Below, piece after piece: positions 54,672-63,391 of a stretch of DNA of 64,000 nucleotides. This DNA is from Pseudoalteromonas rubra (GTDB lineage Bacteria > Pseudomonadota > Gammaproteobacteria > Enterobacterales > Alteromonadaceae). The first letter of the stretch is position 1. Each line of letters starts with the position of its first letter. The translations under genes and the position numbers were made by a program. Below the pieces are notes generated by a model that was not told the DNA's origin, made no database searches, and saw nothing but the letters and a program-made list of their open reading frames with translations. The stretch is taken from NCBI RefSeq assembly GCF_001482385.1, contig NZ_CP013611.1, forward strand, positions 2,232,001-2,296,000. Reading direction: 5' to 3'.

Positions 54672-56146
54672 GCACTTTCCCCTGATAATATTGTCTGAGC
54701 CCAGCTAATATCACTAAAAGCCAGGCGTTGGTTACCTATGATCTGATAGTCTTCATGCCCTTTACCGGCGATCAGGATCACGCTATGTTGATCAGCACCC
54801 TGAATTGCTTCGCGTATGGCAGTTGCTCTATCAGGCTGACAAAGAGCATACTCGGGCTTACTGAGCCCAGCCTTAATGTCGTTAATAATGGCGAGTGGAT
54901 CTTCCCCTCGCGGATTGTCACTGGTGATCACTACAGTATCGGCATAGCGCTCAGCCGCCTGCGCCATTAACGCACGCTTACCTTTGTCACGCTCGCCGCC
55001 GCAGCCAAACACACAGGTCACTTTACCTGGTACATGCTGTTGCAGTGCCTGAAGCGCCAGTGCCAGTGCATCTGGCGTATGAGCGTAATCCACCACGCAA
55101 GTTGGTTGCCCTGCCACGTCAATGGCTTGCATGCGACCGGTTACGGGCTGTAATTGTGCTGCCCCCTCAACCAACTGCGTTAAGGGGATACCCTGAGTCA
55201 GTAACACTGCAAATGCCGCACTCAGGTTATACAAGTTAAATTCACCAAATAAGGGGGTACTGATCTCAGCGTCACCCCAGCTGGTATGCAACCTGCAGTG
55301 TATCCCCTGACTGTTAAATTGCGCCTCACTAAAGTACACAAAATGGTGTAGTGTTTCTTGTAAGCGGTCATCAGCCGGCTTGCGACCAAAGCCTACCGGA
55401 TGAACGATTTTACCCGCTTGCAACCAGCGCTGTGCCCAGGAGTCATCAATATTAACCACCCCATAGTTTGGCTGGCATTCGCTAAATAGCTGCAGCTTCG
55501 CCTCGGCATAATTTTCCATTGTACCGTGATAATCCAAATGGTCGCGACTGAGATTGGTAAACACGGCTACATCAAACTGACACTGAGCCACCCGCCCCTG
55601 CACGAGCCCATGGGACGATACCTCCATGGCCGCCAGCTGATAACTGTGACGCAACTCATTTAAAATACGTTGTAAATCCACGTGAGACGGCGTGGTGTTA
55701 TTCAGTGGAGTAAGCGAATCAGGCGCTCCATATCCCAAGGTGCCAATCACAGCCCCTGGTAAACCACATGCACTGGCCAGATGCGCTATCATCGCAGTTG
55801 TGGTGGACTTACCATTAGTCCCCGTCACCCCCACCAAAGTCATAGCATGGCTGGGATCGCCATAAAATAGTGCTGCCAGCTTAGCCACTTTGTCTGCCAG
55901 ACCGGTGATCTGCAATACGCGCGCATCTGCCACATCAACAACACAGTTTGCATCCGCCAGCACCAGTGCAGCGCCGCGACTCAGCGCCGCAGCAACATAG
56001 TGACCACCATCTTGCTGATGACCGCGAAGTGCAATAAAGCAATCGCCCGGACCCACTTCTCGGCTGTCCAGGCGCAATTCATTAATCTCTGTCGTTGGGT
56101 ATGAAACCCCGATGTTAGCCAGTGACTGGCTCAGGTCACGTGTCAT
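54668..56146 (-). CDS. murE: UDP-MurNAc-L-Ala-D-Glu--meso-diaminopimelate ligase
   Basis: This protein has 492 residues from ATG 56146, which has GAGG 8-11 bases upstream; the frame opens at 56194. The ATP loop is LVGVTGTNGKSTTTAMIAHL and the substrate-selecting motif is DNPR in VITSDNPRGEDPL, which marks the meso-DAP type. It overlaps ftsI by 11 bp. Confidence 0.97.
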   Translation of the reverse strand: MTRDLSQSLANIGVSYPTTEINELRLDSREVGPGDCFIALRGHQQDGGHYVAAALSRGAALVLADANCVVDVADARVLQITGLADKVAKLAALFYGDPSHAMTLVGVTGTNGKSTTTAMIAHLASACGLPGAVIGTLGYGAPDSLTPLNNTTPSHVDLQRILNELRHSYQLAAMEVSSHGLVQGRVAQCQFDVAVFTNLSRDHLDYHGTMENYAEAKLQLFSECQPNYGVVNIDDSWAQRWLQAGKIVHPVGFGRKPADDRLQETLHHFVYFSEAQFNSQGIHCRLHTSWGDAEISTPLFGEFNLYNLSAAFAVLLTQGIPLTQLVEGAAQLQPVTGRMQAIDVAGQPTCVVDYAHTPDALALALQALQQHVPGKVTCVFGCGGERDKGKRALMAQAAERYADTVVITSDNPRGEDPLAIINDIKAGLSKPEYALCQPDRATAIREAIQGADQHSVILIAGKGHEDYQIIGNQRLAFSDISWAQTILSGESA

Positions 56147-57950
56147 TATCAGGCCTCGATAAATAAGCAACGCGCTCTTTGTCCGGCGCCACATTTAAAA
56201 TCCTCAGTGCGTTAGAGACTATCTCAGCAAACACAGGCCCAGCCGTATGACCCCCGTAATACACATCACCGCCAGGTTCATTGATCATAACCACCACTGC
56301 AAGGCGAGGATCACTGACCGGCGCAACACCGGCAAAATAACCCACATACTCGTCACCATACCCGCCTGCAATGGCTTTTTCCGACGTACCAGTTTTAGCA
56401 GCAGCCCGATAACCATCAACAATCACATTGGATGCGGTGCCCCCTTTTTCAAAGACCGACTCCATCATCTCAACGACGGCCAGTGCGTCTTCTTCACGGA
56501 ACAGCCGCTCGCCTGGTACTGGTTCGTCCTGCTTCATAATGGTTAGCGGCCGGGAGATCCCCCCAGCGCCAAACGTCGCATAGAGCCTGGCCACTTGTGC
56601 CGTACTGACGGACACTGCGTAGCCATAAGATAAAGTTGCAATCTCAAAGTCTGACCAACGGCGATTAGGATAGAACAAGCCTGAGCTTTCGCCAATCATC
56701 ATGGTGCCGGTGTCTTCGCCAAAGCCAACCTGTTGATACAGGCCAACAAAATATTCTTTGGGCAGCATCTGGCTGATTTTAGCCACACCCATATTACTGG
56801 AAATCTTAAGAATTTCGCGCAGTGTCATTTCGCCGTGATTGCGCTCGTCCTTGACCAGTCCGCCATTGAGGCGCATCCAACCTGGGTACGTATCTATGGT
56901 GTCGTCTGCCTGGATAACCCCATGGTCCAGACCCGCTAAAACAGCCAGAGGCTTAAGTGTTGAGCCTGGCTCAAACAAGTCCGTAATGGCCCGGTTGCGA
57001 CGTTTATACGGCGCAGCATCGCTCATATCATTGGGGTTAAAACTCGGACTGTTGACCATTGCCAGGATCTCGCCGCTATGCACATCGACCACCATAGCCG
57101 AGCCCGATGTAGCCTGATAGGTCAGTACCGCCGATTTCAGCGCCTGATAGGCGATAGCCTGGATCCGCAGATCGATACTCAGGTGAACATCTTCTGGCTC
57201 TACCCGTTCTTCTTCGGCCAGTACCTGAACCTCACGGCCCTGCGCATCTTTACGAATAGTGCGGCGCCCTTCGGTACCCGTCATTGCTTTATCATAGAGC
57301 TTTTCAATACCTTCGATGCCAATGCCATCGATGTTGGTTACACCCAGCACATGCGCAGTCACTTCACCATTAGGATAATAACGCTTAGATTCATCGAGCA
57401 AATGGATCCCCGGCAGGCGCATCTGACGAATGTAGTTGGCGACCGCAGGTGTAACCTGGCGCTTTAAATAGACAAAACGACGCTTGGGATTATCGCGCAG
57501 GCGCTCGTCTATCTTTTTTTGTTTGATTTGCAGGACATCTGCCAGCTCACGCCAGCGTACTTCGTCCTGATAAAATGCCTGTTTACGGGCACTCAGTTCG
57601 GCCACGTTATCGGCCAAAGCCTGAGTGTCTTCACCGTTGCGCCGGGCTTTTCTCAGCACTTTTTTGGACAACGCTTTGTCCAGCGCTTTGGGATCGGCAT
57701 AGACGCTGACCACAGGCACACTGACAGCCAGTTCCTTGCCGTTACGGTCAAAGATCATACCGCGCTGCACCCGTACGGTTTCAACCCGAACCGTCCGTTT
57801 AGCATTTTCCGAGCGGGCTTTATCGGGCTCAATGACCTGTAAATAGGCAGCACGGGCGATCAGCGCGGCAAACACCAACACCAGCATCACGCTGACCAGC
57901 GCAAAACGCCAGCTGATTAAATTGACTGAGGTCTTTTTCGCCGGACTCAT
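56136..57950 (-). CDS. ftsI: Septal transpeptidase FtsI (PBP3)
   Basis: This 604-residue bitopic class B PBP has one N-terminal helix (about 15-38) and a pedestal domain (RGMIFDRNGKELAVSVPVVS). The transpeptidase has nucleophile S330 in FEPGSTLKPL, SxN in KISSNMGVAKI and KTG in RAAAKTGTSEKA. It cross-links septal peptidoglycan together with FtsW. It overlaps ftsL by 4 bp. Confidence 0.97.
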   Translation of the reverse strand: MSPAKKTSVNLISWRFALVSVMLVLVFAALIARAAYLQVIEPDKARSENAKRTVRVETVRVQRGMIFDRNGKELAVSVPVVSVYADPKALDKALSKKVLRKARRNGEDTQALADNVAELSARKQAFYQDEVRWRELADVLQIKQKKIDERLRDNPKRRFVYLKRQVTPAVANYIRQMRLPGIHLLDESKRYYPNGEVTAHVLGVTNIDGIGIEGIEKLYDKAMTGTEGRRTIRKDAQGREVQVLAEEERVEPEDVHLSIDLRIQAIAYQALKSAVLTYQATSGSAMVVDVHSGEILAMVNSPSFNPNDMSDAAPYKRRNRAITDLFEPGSTLKPLAVLAGLDHGVIQADDTIDTYPGWMRLNGGLVKDERNHGEMTLREILKISSNMGVAKISQMLPKEYFVGLYQQVGFGEDTGTMMIGESSGLFYPNRRWSDFEIATLSYGYAVSVSTAQVARLYATFGAGGISRPLTIMKQDEPVPGERLFREEDALAVVEMMESVFEKGGTASNVIVDGYRAAAKTGTSEKAIAGGYGDEYVGYFAGVAPVSDPRLAVVVMINEPGGDVYYGGHTAGPVFAEIVSNALRILNVAPDKERVAYLSRPDNDT

Positions 57951-58267
57951 GGTAGTACGATCACCTGCTCTTCTTTACTGGTTGGCCGCTTCATCTGTAA
58001 CTGGGTTCTGGCCACTTCTTCAATGCGTGCGTGCTGTGAGTAAAACTCTTCCTCAACCACCAAATAGCGCCACTCCAGGTCCAGCTCGTCGCGTTTTTGT
58101 AATAGCCTGTCCTGCTCTATCAGTTGTTGGCGAGTCAGGTGAGTTACCTGCACCACCGCAAGTGCCGACCCTAAGGTCACAGCCAGCAGGAAAAACGTCA
58201 GCTTGTTGGCCAGTAACAACTGGCACATCTCTATGAACAACTTCGGCTGACGCTGATGTGTTTTCAT
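57947..58267 (-). CDS. ftsL: Divisome protein FtsL
   Basis: This 106-residue protein has one membrane helix at about 21-41 (KLTFFLLAVTLGSALAVVQV), then a leucine-zipper-like periplasmic helix (RQQLIEQDRLLQKRDELDLE). It forms the FtsQLB complex. It overlaps rsmH by 1 bp and ftsI by 4. Confidence 0.94.
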   Translation of the reverse strand: MKTHQRQPKLFIEMCQLLLANKLTFFLLAVTLGSALAVVQVTHLTRQQLIEQDRLLQKRDELDLEWRYLVVEEEFYSQHARIEEVARTQLQMKRPTSKEEQVIVLP

Positions 58268-59202
58268 TACAGTTTCTCGGCTATTCTCAGTACCGAGCTC
58301 CGTGCTCGCGGGTTGGCATCAATTTCAGCCTGACTGGGCTTAATGGCTTTACCCACCGCCTTTAAGGTCAGGTTTTGTTTTAACTGCGCGTCTGTCAGTG
58401 GCAAACCTCGCGGTACAGCCTCCCCTTTACTTTGTTTCTTGATAAACTGCTTAACAATGCGATCTTCCAGAGAGTGGAACGAGATCACAACCAGGCGACC
58501 ACCTGGTTTCAGTACTGCCAGTGCGGCTTGCAGTGCGGTCTGGATTTCTTCCAACTCACTGTTGATGTAAATGCGGATGGCCTGAAAGGTACGTGTTGCA
58601 GGGTGCTTGTGTTTGTCTTTCACCGGCACCGCTTCATCGATTAACTCTGCCAGCTGTTTGGTGGAAGTGATCTCAGTATGCGCTCGGGTTTCAATGATCT
58701 TGGTCGCAATCCGGCGGGCAAATTTTTCTTCACCATATTTTTTGATCACAAACACCATATCTTCCAGCTCGGCTTCCGCCAGCCATTGCGCAGCGCTACG
58801 ACCGGCAGTCGGATTCATCCGCATGTCCAGCGGACCATCCTTCATAAAGCTAAAACCACGTTCAGCGTCATCCAGCTGAGGTGACGACACACCAATATCC
58901 AGCAAAATACCATCGACCTGGCCCAACAGGCCGGCATCACGGGCAACACTCTCAATGTGCGAGAAGCGATTGTGGGCGATACTAAAACGCGGATCGTCGG
59001 CAAATTTCTGAGCGGCCGCAATCGCTTGCGGGTCCTGATCGATGGCCTGTAATTTGCCCTGCTCGTTCAGCCGCTTCAGTATTTCACCCGAGTGGCCTCC
59101 GCGGCCAAATGTGCCGTCGATATAGGTGCCATCGGGTTGGATATTCAATGCATCCAGCGTTTCAGCCATCAGCACTGAAATATGTTGCCATTCTGTCGCC
59201 AT
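58267..59202 (-). CDS. rsmH: 16S rRNA m4C1402 methyltransferase RsmH
   Basis: This 311-residue protein has SAM-binding [55 protein letters not shown] and the late [20 protein letters not shown]. It methylates N4 of C1402 in 16S rRNA. It lies 21 bp after mraZ. Confidence 0.97.
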   Translation of the reverse strand: MATEWQHISVLMAETLDALNIQPDGTYIDGTFGRGGHSGEILKRLNEQGKLQAIDQDPQAIAAAQKFADDPRFSIAHNRFSHIESVARDAGLLGQVDGILLDIGVSSPQLDDAERGFSFMKDGPLDMRMNPTAGRSAAQWLAEAELEDMVFVIKKYGEEKFARRIATKIIETRAHTEITSTKQLAELIDEAVPVKDKHKHPATRTFQAIRIYINSELEEIQTALQAALAVLKPGGRLVVISFHSLEDRIVKQFIKKQSKGEAVPRGLPLTDAQLKQNLTLKAVGKAIKPSQAEIDANPRARSSVLRIAEKL

Positions 59203-59223
59203 AAAGTTTGGTTTTCACCCCAG

Positions 59224-59682
59224 TTATAAAGAAAAGTCGTCCAGCTCAGGGCACGCTTCCACGTCACCACTGCGCTCTATCTCGGTATCGGCCTGCATTT
59301 GCTCATACCAGCGTGCTTCATCCCAAATCTCAAATTTGTTGAGCAATCCCACCAGCATCAGCTTTTTGCCAAGACCAGCATGGGCACGCAACGTGGGCGC
59401 CAGTAAAATACGGCCATTTTTGTCCAGCTGATATTCTTCTGCATGTCCTAACAACATGCGCTGCCAGCGTCGGACTCTGGGGTTAGTGTTGGATAGCCGC
59501 TGTAATCGGGATTCTATTTCGCGCCATTCAGACAGCGGATAGAGCCACAGGCATGGTTCGTTGATCGCAATAGTACAGATCACGGCGCCCTGTTCTTCAG
59601 ACAACAGCGGCTGGCGATACCGGGTAGGTATCGAAAAGCGCCCTTTGTCATCGAGACTCAGAGAGTTTGCGCCGCGGAACAT
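59224..59682 (-). CDS. mraZ: Transcriptional regulator MraZ
   Basis: This protein has 152 residues from ATG 59682, the same length as E. coli MraZ and starting MFRGANSLSLDDKGRFSIPT; the frame opens at 59781 beyond the likely promoter. It has two SpoVT/AbrB-like halves (LDDKGRFSIPTRYRQPL and LDKNGRILLAPTLRAHAG). MraZ represses the dcw operon by binding GTGGG-type repeats, three of which lie just upstream (59732-59756). Confidence 0.96.
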   Translation of the reverse strand: MFRGANSLSLDDKGRFSIPTRYRQPLLSEEQGAVICTIAINEPCLWLYPLSEWREIESRLQRLSNTNPRVRRWQRMLLGHAEEYQLDKNGRILLAPTLRAHAGLGKKLMLVGLLNKFEIWDEARWYEQMQADTEIERSGDVEACPELDDFSL

Positions 59683-59731
59683 AACTACCCGCTTGGCCTG
59701 TTGCGATAAGCTAATCTTTGATCCAATTTGA

Positions 59732-59756
59732 TCCACTCTAACCCACATTTTCCCAC
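59732..59756 (-). promoter_or_regulatory. MraZ boxes upstream of mraZ
   Basis: On the minus strand three repeats follow each other at a 10-bp period: GTGGG-AAAAT-GTGGG-TTAGA-GTGGA. MraZ is known to bind TGGG-type repeats separated by five bases. They start about 9 bp downstream of the -10, over the expected transcription start, a suitable place for repression. Confidence 0.85.
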
Positions 59757-59764
59757 AGGATGAC

Positions 59765-59794
59765 AGTCTAGGGCTTGACAAGCCTTTTTGTCAA
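59765..59794 (-). promoter_or_regulatory. Promoter of the dcw cluster (PmraZ)
   Basis: On the minus strand a perfect -35 TTGACA (59794-59789) is followed after 18 bp by TAGACT (59770-59765). Transcription would start near 59758, in front of the MraZ boxes. The -35 lies in an inverted repeat CTTGACA/TGTCAAG. Confidence 0.75.
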
Positions 59795-60123
59795 GTTGGA
59801 TCACATTGCTTAACTCGCCTACAGGCCAGAAAAATCGCGGGTTTTGCGGAACTCCATGAAATCGGTGGGAAAATGTGGGCAGACAAATAATCTGGGATCT
59901 TTGCACACAAAATCGTCCCTTTTTTGATTACTAGAGAATATTTCATTCATGAAGTTTTTAGGTACTGTGGTGTTACCAAAAGGCCGAAAAATTAATAACT
60001 CTGGACTAGTATTTAGCTTAAACGGGTTGGTTAAAGCGCGCTGCGCTTGTATCATGCCGCCACCTCAAACCTAGGCGAGCTTTTATTATTAAAGAAATAT
60101 CAATAAAACAGCGATTTTACCGA
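59795..60123. other. Intergenic region mraZ / GGDEF-EAL gene
   Basis: Holds the inverted MraZ-like boxes at 59865-59879, a small palindrome AAGCGC-GCT-GCGCTT at 60034-60048, and a minus-strand 78-codon frame (59819-60055) with a good ribosome-binding site but no recognisable family. Confidence 0.5.
59865..59879 (+). promoter_or_regulatory. MraZ-like box pair in opposite orientation
   Basis: GTGGGAAAATGTGGG on the plus strand is identical over 15 bases to the first two MraZ boxes of the mraZ operator, but inverted. It is upstream of the mraZ -35 by about 70 bp and about 245 bp before the GGDEF-EAL start, in that gene's direction. Confidence 0.6.
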
Positions 60124-63100
60124 TTGATGCTAGTACTCAGTTTGCCTGGTCTTTTGCTGATCCTGGCGTTGCTGTTCGCACAACGCAGCAATATGCTGCA
60201 ACTACAAGAGCAGCAAGCCCTGATGTATGCCAATCAGGTTGCCACCTTGCAACATGCCGAAATCGCCGCGACACGTCGACTGCTGCAACAGCTGGCCTAC
60301 CAGCCCAAAAATCTGCAACACCAACGCGGCCTTTGTCCACAGTTGCTGTCGAGTGCTCAGCACCTGTCGCCCAGCTTTGCTAACTTTGGCCTGGCAACAC
60401 CCGATGGCACCGTCACCTGTTCTTTGTCAAAAATATCGGGTCCCATTTCGATCGCTGATCGCCCCTATTTTCAGCAGGCGATCGATGAAGGAACCTTTAG
60501 CATTGGTGAGTATCAGCATGACAGAAGTATCAACACTGCCACACTGAACTTTGCTCACCCGGTTTATCAGGATGGTCAGCTCGCGATGGTGATCATTGCA
60601 GTAAAGCGTCTATCGCACTGGAGCCGATCGCTGTCCAGGTTGACACTGCCCCAGGGCACCCGCGTGATGGTTGCCGACCACACCCGCGCCATTGTCGCCG
60701 AATATCCTTACAGCAATGAACCGCTGGGCAGAGCCGTTGCCGAAGACTGGCCTGATGGCCTGAATGAACAGGCGGCGCTGCTGAGTGATGCCAATGGTCA
60801 CCACCATGTCTATATTCGCCTGCCTTTACTCGCCGCGCGCGGCGAACTGACCATCTATTTTGCATTTCCGTTTGAAGCAGCATGGCAACAAACACAACGC
60901 CACTTTGCGCTGGTCCTGAGCAGCTTTTTTGTGTTGTTATGCCTGCTTATCTGGCTGGCTCGTCATCGCCTGCACAAAACCCTGTTACAACCGTTGACCC
61001 AGTTCAGACAGGCCATAGCAGCACTAGCACAAGGACGCTCAGTCGACCTCACCAGCCATACTATGCCGCAGGAACTGGCAAAGCTGGGTGAACATTTTGA
61101 AAGCATGGCCAAGGTACGCCTGCACACCGAGCAACAGTTAAGCCATAAACACAGCGAACTGCAAACGCTGCTCTCGGCACTGCCCGACAGTTACTTACGG
61201 GTTGATGCAAAGGGCCAGGTACTCGCAAAACATGGCTCCCTGGTACAACAGGGTAATACACTGAGCGAGCTATTTCCGAACCATATCAATAAGCGGATCC
61301 GAGTTGCGCTGACACTCCTCAAAGATCAACCGCATCTGTTGCTGGAATACACTCAGGGTGACAAGCAGCAAGGGTATGAAGTACGCGTTCAGGGTATGAA
61401 CCATGCTGAAGAGGCCGTTATCGTGATCCGCGATATCAGCCACCGTAAACGTCAGGAAGAAGCGCTCAATCTGGCAGCGCTGGTGTATAACAACTCCAGT
61501 GAAGGCATGGTCATCACCGATGCCCATGGCTACATCCTGGATGTGAATCTGGCATTTGAGAGCGTGACCGGATTCTCTGCGCAGGAAGCGATTGGAAAAA
61601 CCACCGCGATCCTTAACTCAGGCAAGCATGATCGCGCTTTTTATCGCCAGATGTGGCATGGCCTCAACGAAACAGGTCGCTGGCAGGGTGAGATAGTTAA
61701 CCAACGCAAAAATGGCGAACTGTATACTGAATGGCTCACCATAGATACGGTTTATGATGAACAAGACTCGCCCTATCGCAGAGTAGCTATTTTTACGGAT
61801 ATTACCGACAACAAACTGAAAGATGAGCAACTTTGGCGACAAAGTCACTATGATTCACTGACCGAGCTACCCAATCGGAATAGCCTGAAAAAACACCTTA
61901 ATACTTTGTTTGCAACACCCGATACATCGCTGGCCATCCTGCTGCTGGATCTCGATCATTTTAAGGATATCAACGACACTTTGGGGCACTATTATGGTGA
62001 TCAGTTACTTGCCCAGGTTGCCAAAGTATTACAATCACTGGAGCAACCCGGCGTGACCTTGTCACGGATCGGTGGCGATGAATTTGTCATTATCTGTGAA
62101 CACTGCCGTACTGAAAGCGATGCCATCGCGCTGGCAGAGCGCGTGCTCAACTTGTTTAAGCAAGACTTTACCCTAGACGGTGAGCACTGTCACATAGGTG
62201 CCAGTATAGGTATTGCGCTCAGCCCCAGAGACGGCGATAGCAGTGAGCTGCTGCTGAAGGCCGCAGATCAGGCCATGTATCGGGCAAAAGCTCTGGGCCG
62301 TAATGGTTATGCCTGTTTCGACTCCGCCTTACGCCAGCAAAGTGAACAACGCTTACTGATGCTCAGAGACATGCGCCAGGCCTTATCCGACGCACAATTT
62401 GTGATGTACTATCAGCCAATTGTGACCATGCACAATCAGCAGATCCACAAAGCCGAAGCATTGATCCGCTGGCAACATCCCGACAAAGGCATGATCAGCC
62501 CGGCGCACTTTATTCCGCTGGCGGAAGAAACCCAGCTGATCCATCAACTCGGCGAGTTTGCCTTCCAGCAAACTCTGCAAACACTCAGCCACTTGCAGCA
62601 GCAACACGGTGCCTTTCAGATCAGCCTGAACGTATCACCGGTGCAATTCAACGCTAAGCATACCAGCTTACTGAAATGGCAGGATCAGCTTAACGACGCT
62701 GATTTGCAGCCCGAAGATGTGGTTATTGAGATCACAGAGGGCCTGATGATGCAGGGAGAAGGCCGCAGTCAGGCTCGGCTTGGCCAGTTGATCCAGCAAG
62801 GCTTTTCAATTGCGCTGGACGACTTTGGTACCGGATATTCTTCCCTTGCTTATCTTAAGCAGATGGACACCGACTTTATCAAGATAGACAAACGCTTTGT
62901 TGACGGCATAGAACACAACGAAGACGATCTGGTGCTGTGTGAAACCATGATCATGATGGCACACCAGCTGGGGCTCAAAGTGATTGCTGAAGGAATAGAA
63001 ACCGCCACGCAACATGAACTGCTCAAACAGGCAGGCTGTGACTTTGGCCAGGGGTATTTTTATGCCAAACCTATGAGTCAGGCGGATTTAGAGGCGTTAC

Positions 63101-63126
63101 TGTTAGACAAATCACAGCAACGATAA
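60124..63126 (+). CDS. Membrane dual-domain c-di-GMP enzyme (sensor-PAS-GGDEF-EAL)
   Basis: This 1000-residue protein has a membrane helix at the N-terminus, a periplasmic Cache-type sensor domain (about 30-260), a second helix (about 262-282: FALVLSSFFVLLCLLIWLAR) and a HAMP-like linker. Two PAS domains follow (about 335-440 and 450-565), then GGDEF with an intact signature at 650-654 and EAL with E778-A-L in KAEALIRWQHP. Both signatures are intact, so both cyclase and phosphodiesterase activity are possible. The RxxD inhibitory site before GGDEF is absent. The start is uncertain: TTG 60124 or ATG 60127 lack a ribosome-binding site, while the same frame continues upstream to ATT codons at 60085-60090. 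Confidence 0.93.
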   Translation: MMLVLSLPGLLLILALLFAQRSNMLQLQEQQALMYANQVATLQHAEIAATRRLLQQLAYQPKNLQHQRGLCPQLLSSAQHLSPSFANFGLATPDGTVTCSLSKISGPISIADRPYFQQAIDEGTFSIGEYQHDRSINTATLNFAHPVYQDGQLAMVIIAVKRLSHWSRSLSRLTLPQGTRVMVADHTRAIVAEYPYSNEPLGRAVAEDWPDGLNEQAALLSDANGHHHVYIRLPLLAARGELTIYFAFPFEAAWQQTQRHFALVLSSFFVLLCLLIWLARHRLHKTLLQPLTQFRQAIAALAQGRSVDLTSHTMPQELAKLGEHFESMAKVRLHTEQQLSHKHSELQTLLSALPDSYLRVDAKGQVLAKHGSLVQQGNTLSELFPNHINKRIRVALTLLKDQPHLLLEYTQGDKQQGYEVRVQGMNHAEEAVIVIRDISHRKRQEEALNLAALVYNNSSEGMVITDAHGYILDVNLAFESVTGFSAQEAIGKTTAILNSGKHDRAFYRQMWHGLNETGRWQGEIVNQRKNGELYTEWLTIDTVYDEQDSPYRRVAIFTDITDNKLKDEQLWRQSHYDSLTELPNRNSLKKHLNTLFATPDTSLAILLLDLDHFKDINDTLGHYYGDQLLAQVAKVLQSLEQPGVTLSRIGGDEFVIICEHCRTESDAIALAERVLNLFKQDFTLDGEHCHIGASIGIALSPRDGDSSELLLKAADQAMYRAKALGRNGYACFDSALRQQSEQRLLMLRDMRQALSDAQFVMYYQPIVTMHNQQIHKAEALIRWQHPDKGMISPAHFIPLAEETQLIHQLGEFAFQQTLQTLSHLQQQHGAFQISLNVSPVQFNAKHTSLLKWQDQLNDADLQPEDVVIEITEGLMMQGEGRSQARLGQLIQQGFSIALDDFGTGYSSLAYLKQMDTDFIKIDKRFVDGIEHNEDDLVLCETMIMMAHQLGLKVIAEGIETATQHELLKQAGCDFGQGYFYAKPMSQADLEALLLDKSQQR

Positions 63127-63391
63127 AGAGGCACGACTGTGACCCTCTTTAAAGCGTATCCGTGAGAACAAATGGGGAAGGGATATGAGTATGCCGCATG
63201 GCGTAACACAGCCTAAAATATGGAGCCTATGTTCTAAATTGAACTATTGAAGGGTGCGCTTCCTATAAGCCTCGAATAGCGAAAATCGTAAGTTTCATCA
63301 CAAAACCCTGAAGAATAGTCAAATCCGGGTAATACGAAAGCGCATCCAAGCCTGAACTTAGATAAATCGGAACAACACTGAAGGAGAAGTG
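63127..63391. other. Non-coding stretch with strong RNA-type pairing
   Basis: No coding frame. GGTGCGCTT (63253-63261) pairs with AAGCGCATCC (63338-63347), nine pairs with one bulge, closing a domain. Inside it ACCCTGA (63305-63311) pairs with TCA...GGGT (63319-63330). A further hairpin AACACT/AGTGTT lies at 63374-63393. GAAA-type loops are frequent. It could be a group II intron fragment, an element end linked to the transposase, or a structured RNA. Confidence 0.4.
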
